Assembly (NCBI GenBank): GCA_002477905.1
Contig: DLLB01000082.1
Coordinates: 15,476-24,566, forward strand
Direction of reading: 5' to 3'
DNA: 9,091 bases
Origin: Clostridiales bacterium UBA7573
GTDB taxonomy: Bacteria > Bacillota > Clostridia > Oscillospirales > CAG-272
Positions within the stretch are counted from its first letter, which is position 1. Each line of letters opens with the position of its first letter. Below are positions 6,496-9,091 of this stretch, one piece after another. The notes beneath the pieces are model-generated. The model made no database searches. It saw only the letters and a list, made by a program, of their open reading frames with translations, and was not told the DNA's origin. A program made the position numbers and the translations under genes.

Positions 6496-8238
6496 TTATT
6501 TTCCGTTTTTCTCCCGCAAACGCTCTGCCAGCGCGGGATCCGGCGCCACATAGGCTGTCTCGTTTTGGGAAAACGTCACATATCCGGGCGGCGCGCCGTT
6601 GGGCTTTTTGACATACCGGATATGGGTATAATCCACATCCACACGCGGAGCAGATGCCGCTTGCGAATAGGTTGCCGCGATCACAGCCGCCTGCGTCAGG
6701 TCCTGTGTGGTGGGTGTTTCCCCTTCGCAAAGCAATACCACATGAGAGCCGGGATAATGCTTGACATGAAACCAAACGTCTGTTTTCTGCGCCAGTTTTG
6801 TCGTGATATAATCGTTTTGCGTATTGTTTTTTCCGCAAAGAATACATTTCCCGCTATCCGTATAAAAGCGCATTGGGGCGGGTGGGGGAGGGTTCTTTGC
6901 GGCATGTTGTAGCGCACTCTTTTTCAGATAACCGGACAAAACCAGTTCTCTGCGGATCTCCTCCAGATCGGATTCTTTTTCCGCACAAGGAACGGACTCC
7001 AGTACCGTCTGCAAATACTGCAGCTCTCCGGTTGCCTTTTGGATCTGTGCATCCAACATGATCTGCGCATTTTTGGCTTTCCGGTAGCGTTTATAATATT
7101 CCTGCGCATTCTGCGCCGGCGTCAGTTTCGGATTCAGATGCAAGGTCACTTCGGATGGCGGATCGGTCGTGTAATCCGTGACGGTCGCTTTCTCTGTTTT
7201 CGGCTGAAGCAAAAACAGATTGGCATAGGTCAGATCGCCCATACGCCGGTATTCTTCCATGGCATCACATTCTTTGCGTTCTGCCTGCTGTACCGCAAGC
7301 TTCTTTTGCAAGCGATGGATATGCGTATGAAGTATGTGCGTAATATCCGCGGAACGTTGCCGCATCACATCCTGCTGTGCGCGGGCATGGTAAAATGCTT
7401 CAATCAAGGCAGACACGGACGCATAGGGAACAAGCCGACCGGCGCTTTGCATACAGGTCGGGCAGAAAAAAGCAAACTCTTTTGGCGCGCCGGAAGCATC
7501 TGTCACCAAATATGGGGTGAAGCTGTGCGTCTGAATTTGTGTGCGAATATCCGCAAACGCATTCCAAAGCTGTGCGATCTCACCGTTTGCACGATACAAC
7601 ATTTCCCGTGCGGTGAACGTGGCGATTCCAAGGTACGTTGCGGCAAGCCATTTTTCCGTTGGAAGCGACGTGCCGACGCGCGCGAAAAATGCCGATTCCG
7701 TTTCAGCGAAAGGATCCAATTTCTCCTGTGCGGGCGGTAAAGTATAAGAAATGCCGTTTAAGATTTGCCGTTTGGAACTGGTGGAAAAATCCACGAGCTT
7801 CATAGCCCCCAACACCCGCCGTTCGCCCTGCGCGGTAAATTCACACAAAATCAGGTTGCTGTATTTGCCCATGATCTCTAAGATCAATGATTTTTTACAG
7901 GCATACCCTAATTCGCTTGCGGCGTCAAATTCCCACTCCATCACCCGTTCAAATCCGAATTGTCGTACCGCCGCAATGCGTGCGCCCACCAAATGCTTGC
8001 GTAGTAACATACAGAACATCGGGGGCACCGCTGGGTTTTCCCGTCCTTCCAAAACCAAACATGCGCGTGGAGAATCCGCACCGGCATGTAGCAGAAGGCG
8101 TAAAGTCGTGCGATCCTTGTGCAATAGCAGCAATACTTCGTCCGGATTCGGCTGCTGCACCTTTTCCACACGGGCATCCGTCAGTTGACCGGACAATTCC
8201 GCAGTCAACGCCGCCACCAGTCCCGCGTCAAATGCCAT
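6496..8238 (-). CDS. rqcH: RqcH / NFACT-family ribosome quality control protein
   Basis: The 580-residue product has the full NFACT order. An NFACT-N domain opens with MAFDAGLVAALTAEL and contains LEIMGKYSNLIL (120-131). A helical middle (about 280-440) would form the paired coiled coil. A C-terminal NFACT-R domain contains GKNNTQNDYITTKLA (about 469-483), DVWFHVKHYPGSHVVL (about 487-502) and the YVKKPNGAPPGYV end (about 542-554). RqcH binds obstructed 50S subunits with peptidyl-tRNA and recruits alanyl-tRNA to add C-terminal alanine tails that mark nascent chains for proteolysis; older annotation calls it a fibronectin-binding protein. At positions 97-98 it has Glu-Arg (GFERVMEW), where Bacillus RqcH has the functionally required Asp-Arg. 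A CPTC pair (about 259-262) is an unusual addition in the NFACT-N/coil region. The gene starts 11 bases inside the preceding acetyltransferase gene. AGGAGAGG just upstream and AGGAG abutting the ATG both lie within that gene's last codons, so translation is probably coupled. Confidence 0.96.
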   Translation of the reverse strand: MAFDAGLVAALTAELSGQLTDARVEKVQQPNPDEVLLLLHKDRTTLRLLLHAGADSPRACLVLEGRENPAVPPMFCMLLRKHLVGARIAAVRQFGFERVMEWEFDAASELGYACKKSLILEIMGKYSNLILCEFTAQGERRVLGAMKLVDFSTSSKRQILNGISYTLPPAQEKLDPFAETESAFFARVGTSLPTEKWLAATYLGIATFTAREMLYRANGEIAQLWNAFADIRTQIQTHSFTPYLVTDASGAPKEFAFFCPTCMQSAGRLVPYASVSALIEAFYHARAQQDVMRQRSADITHILHTHIHRLQKKLAVQQAERKECDAMEEYRRMGDLTYANLFLLQPKTEKATVTDYTTDPPSEVTLHLNPKLTPAQNAQEYYKRYRKAKNAQIMLDAQIQKATGELQYLQTVLESVPCAEKESDLEEIRRELVLSGYLKKSALQHAAKNPPPPAPMRFYTDSGKCILCGKNNTQNDYITTKLAQKTDVWFHVKHYPGSHVVLLCEGETPTTQDLTQAAVIAATYSQAASAPRVDVDYTHIRYVKKPNGAPPGYVTFSQNETAYVAPDPALAERLREKNGK

Positions 8239-8932
8239 CTCCTGATTCCTCTCCTTTTTCCGGCAATTGTGCGGCGGCAGAATAAAACTGCTCTATAACC
8301 GACATGCCTAATTTTTCTGCGATCCGGCAGGAGGCTTTGTGGTTTGCCGCACATACATAGCACACCTTTTTGCCTTCCTGCTCTGCATGCTTCGCAAGCA
8401 CATACGCCACATAAGTACCGCGTCCTGCGCCGGCGTATGCGGGCGCCACATCTACAGAAATTTCATAAATACCCGCATAGGTTGGATTTTGTGCCGCAAT
8501 TCCGATAATTTTTCCATCCGCCAGTAGCGCACAGATCTGTTGATCGTCAAAAGCCGGCGAAAAATCAGTCAGGTTTTGATAATTTGCAAATTGTTCCGGC
8601 AATAAAAAAACAATCTGCTCTGCCGGATGCGGGTTGGAAATTTGCTGTGGTGGTTGTGAGAGCGTATAAACGAAATAAGAAACGCCGAGGTCGGCATCCT
8701 CCCGCTTCGCACCATGCTGTGCGAAATAGGGAAGTAGCATCTCGTCCAATGTTTTCAATGCAATTTCCGAAAAAGGAGCTTTGGAAAACCGCGCTTCATA
8801 GGCATGCGCGATCGGTGCAGTTTGCGCGTAAGTTTCGATTTGCAAAGGCTGTCCGACTTTTTGACTGACAAAAACGGGCACCAGCATACCATAGGTTTCA
8901 ATTTGCGCTTGATCATCCACAATCGTCAGCAT
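8228..8932 (-). CDS. GNAT-family N-acetyltransferase with extended N-terminal half
   Basis: The 234-residue product has a GNAT domain in its second half. An ALLADGKIIGIAA strand pair (136-148) and YEISVDVAP (156-164) lead into the acetyl-CoA loop AYAGAGRGTYVAYVLAKHA (165-183). Then comes CYVCAANHKASCRIAEKLGM (191-210), the motif-B helix with the Asn/Ser pattern. The first ~105 residues are not GNAT and I do not recognise them. The layout recalls the GNAT_acetyltran group of Firmicutes, whose substrates are mostly unknown. The start at 8930-8932 has GGAGGG six bases upstream. A longer reading to 9010 would begin inside the rRNA terminator and is rejected. It is the first gene after the rRNA operon and overlaps rqcH by 11 bases. 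Confidence 0.88.
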   Translation of the reverse strand: MLTIVDDQAQIETYGMLVPVFVSQKVGQPLQIETYAQTAPIAHAYEARFSKAPFSEIALKTLDEMLLPYFAQHGAKREDADLGVSYFVYTLSQPPQQISNPHPAEQIVFLLPEQFANYQNLTDFSPAFDDQQICALLADGKIIGIAAQNPTYAGIYEISVDVAPAYAGAGRGTYVAYVLAKHAEQEGKKVCYVCAANHKASCRIAEKLGMSVIEQFYSAAAQLPEKGEESGDGI

Positions 8933-8938
8933 GGTTTT

Positions 8939-8944
8939 CCCTCC
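8939..8944 (-). promoter_or_regulatory. Ribosome binding site that sets the acetyltransferase start
   Basis: GGAGGG stands six bases before the ATG at 8930-8932. This selects the 234-residue reading over one beginning 78 bases earlier in the terminator hairpin. Confidence 0.75.
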
Positions 8945-8979
8945 ATTTTCTGCGTTTCGCAAAATTTTTGAAAATAAAC

Positions 8980-9012
8980 AAAAAGTGTCTACGGCTTGTA
9001 CCGTAGACACTT
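8980..9012 (-). terminator. Intrinsic terminator of the rRNA operon
   Basis: On the minus strand AAGTGTCTACGG pairs perfectly with CCGTAGACACTT (12 bases) around a six-base TACAAG loop and runs directly into a T-tract. It begins two bases after the predicted 5S 3' end and ends 47 bases before the acetyltransferase start codon. Confidence 0.93.
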
Positions 9013-9014
9013 AT

Positions 9015-9091
9015 GTTAGCATCGACCTATTTTACCGAGCCGTCGCCAGCTAAGTATTTTCGGCACAGCAGAGCTTAACTTCCGTGTTCGG
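9015..9091 (-). rRNA. rrf: 5S ribosomal RNA, 3' two thirds (5' end beyond the window)
   Basis: The minus strand begins at the window edge with CCGAACACGGAAGTTAAGCT, the near-universal 5S loop B/helix III segment. It continues through GCCGAAAATACTT and ends with AAAATAGGTCGATGCTAAC. From the CCGAAC block to the 3' end there are 77 bases, the same as in the Bacillus subtilis 5S, which places the mature end at about 9015. The ATAGGTCGATGC ending is typical of Clostridia. Its position just before a terminator shows that this is the end of an rRNA operon reading leftward. Confidence 0.95.

Noticed and set aside
7039..7740. Plus-strand open frame of 233 codons opposite rqcH
   Set aside because: It is fully antisense to a confidently identified gene, rich in Arg, Phe and Cys, and has no supporting ribosome binding site or motif.
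8933..9010. N-terminal extension of the acetyltransferase up to an ATG at 9008-9010
   Set aside because: The start codon would lie inside the rRNA terminator stem, and the internal ATG at 8930-8932 has a good GGAGGG site.

Overview
The window looks like a chromosomal segment of a spore-forming Firmicute of the class Clostridia with mid-range G+C. Three things support this: a spore germination protein of the SpoVAF/GerA family, an RqcH-type ribosome quality-control factor, and a 5S rRNA tail ending in the form typical of Clostridia (AATAGGTCGATGC). I cannot name the genus from sequence alone. Nothing in the window looks like a transposon, phage, CRISPR array or tRNA gene.

Layout from the left. 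A sugar phosphate isomerase/epimerase gene on the minus strand (1-800) is cut by the window edge and has its own promoter. Upstream of it is a broken capA-like gene (961-1417, minus). It has a strong sigma-A promoter and a good ribosome binding site, but its reading frame is lost about 93 codons in, next to a G4A5 run. Divergent from it is the only plus-strand gene, a phytoene-desaturase-like FAD oxidoreductase (1576-3108). A long perfect hairpin (3117-3156) separates that gene from the convergent spoVAF-like gene (3177-4565, minus), which stands alone without spoVA or gerB/gerC partners. A strong intrinsic terminator (4676-4704) closes the block to its right.

The right half is one minus-strand train that starts just after an rRNA operon. 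In transcription order it is: end of 5S rRNA (9015-9091), its terminator (8980-9012), a GNAT acetyltransferase (8228-8932), rqcH (6496-8238, overlapping the acetyltransferase gene by 11 bases), an HPr-kinase-like P-loop protein (5698-6459), and a secreted-leader polytopic membrane protein resembling the TM7S3/TM198 family (4729-5559). An extended -10 promoter (5663-5691) lies between the last two genes. No convincing promoter is visible in the 47 bases between the rRNA terminator and the acetyltransferase gene, so the upstream three genes may rely on read-through from the rRNA operon or on a promoter I cannot see.

How they work together. Acetyltransferase, RqcH and the kinase-like protein are arranged as a translationally coupled unit. 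RqcH adds C-terminal alanine tails to nascent chains on split 60S-like (50S) subunits. Whether its two neighbours take part in that process is unknown. I see no clear case for a wholly new system. The best leads are the acetyltransferase-rqcH-kinase gene set, the orphan spoVAF and the frameshifted capA remnant.
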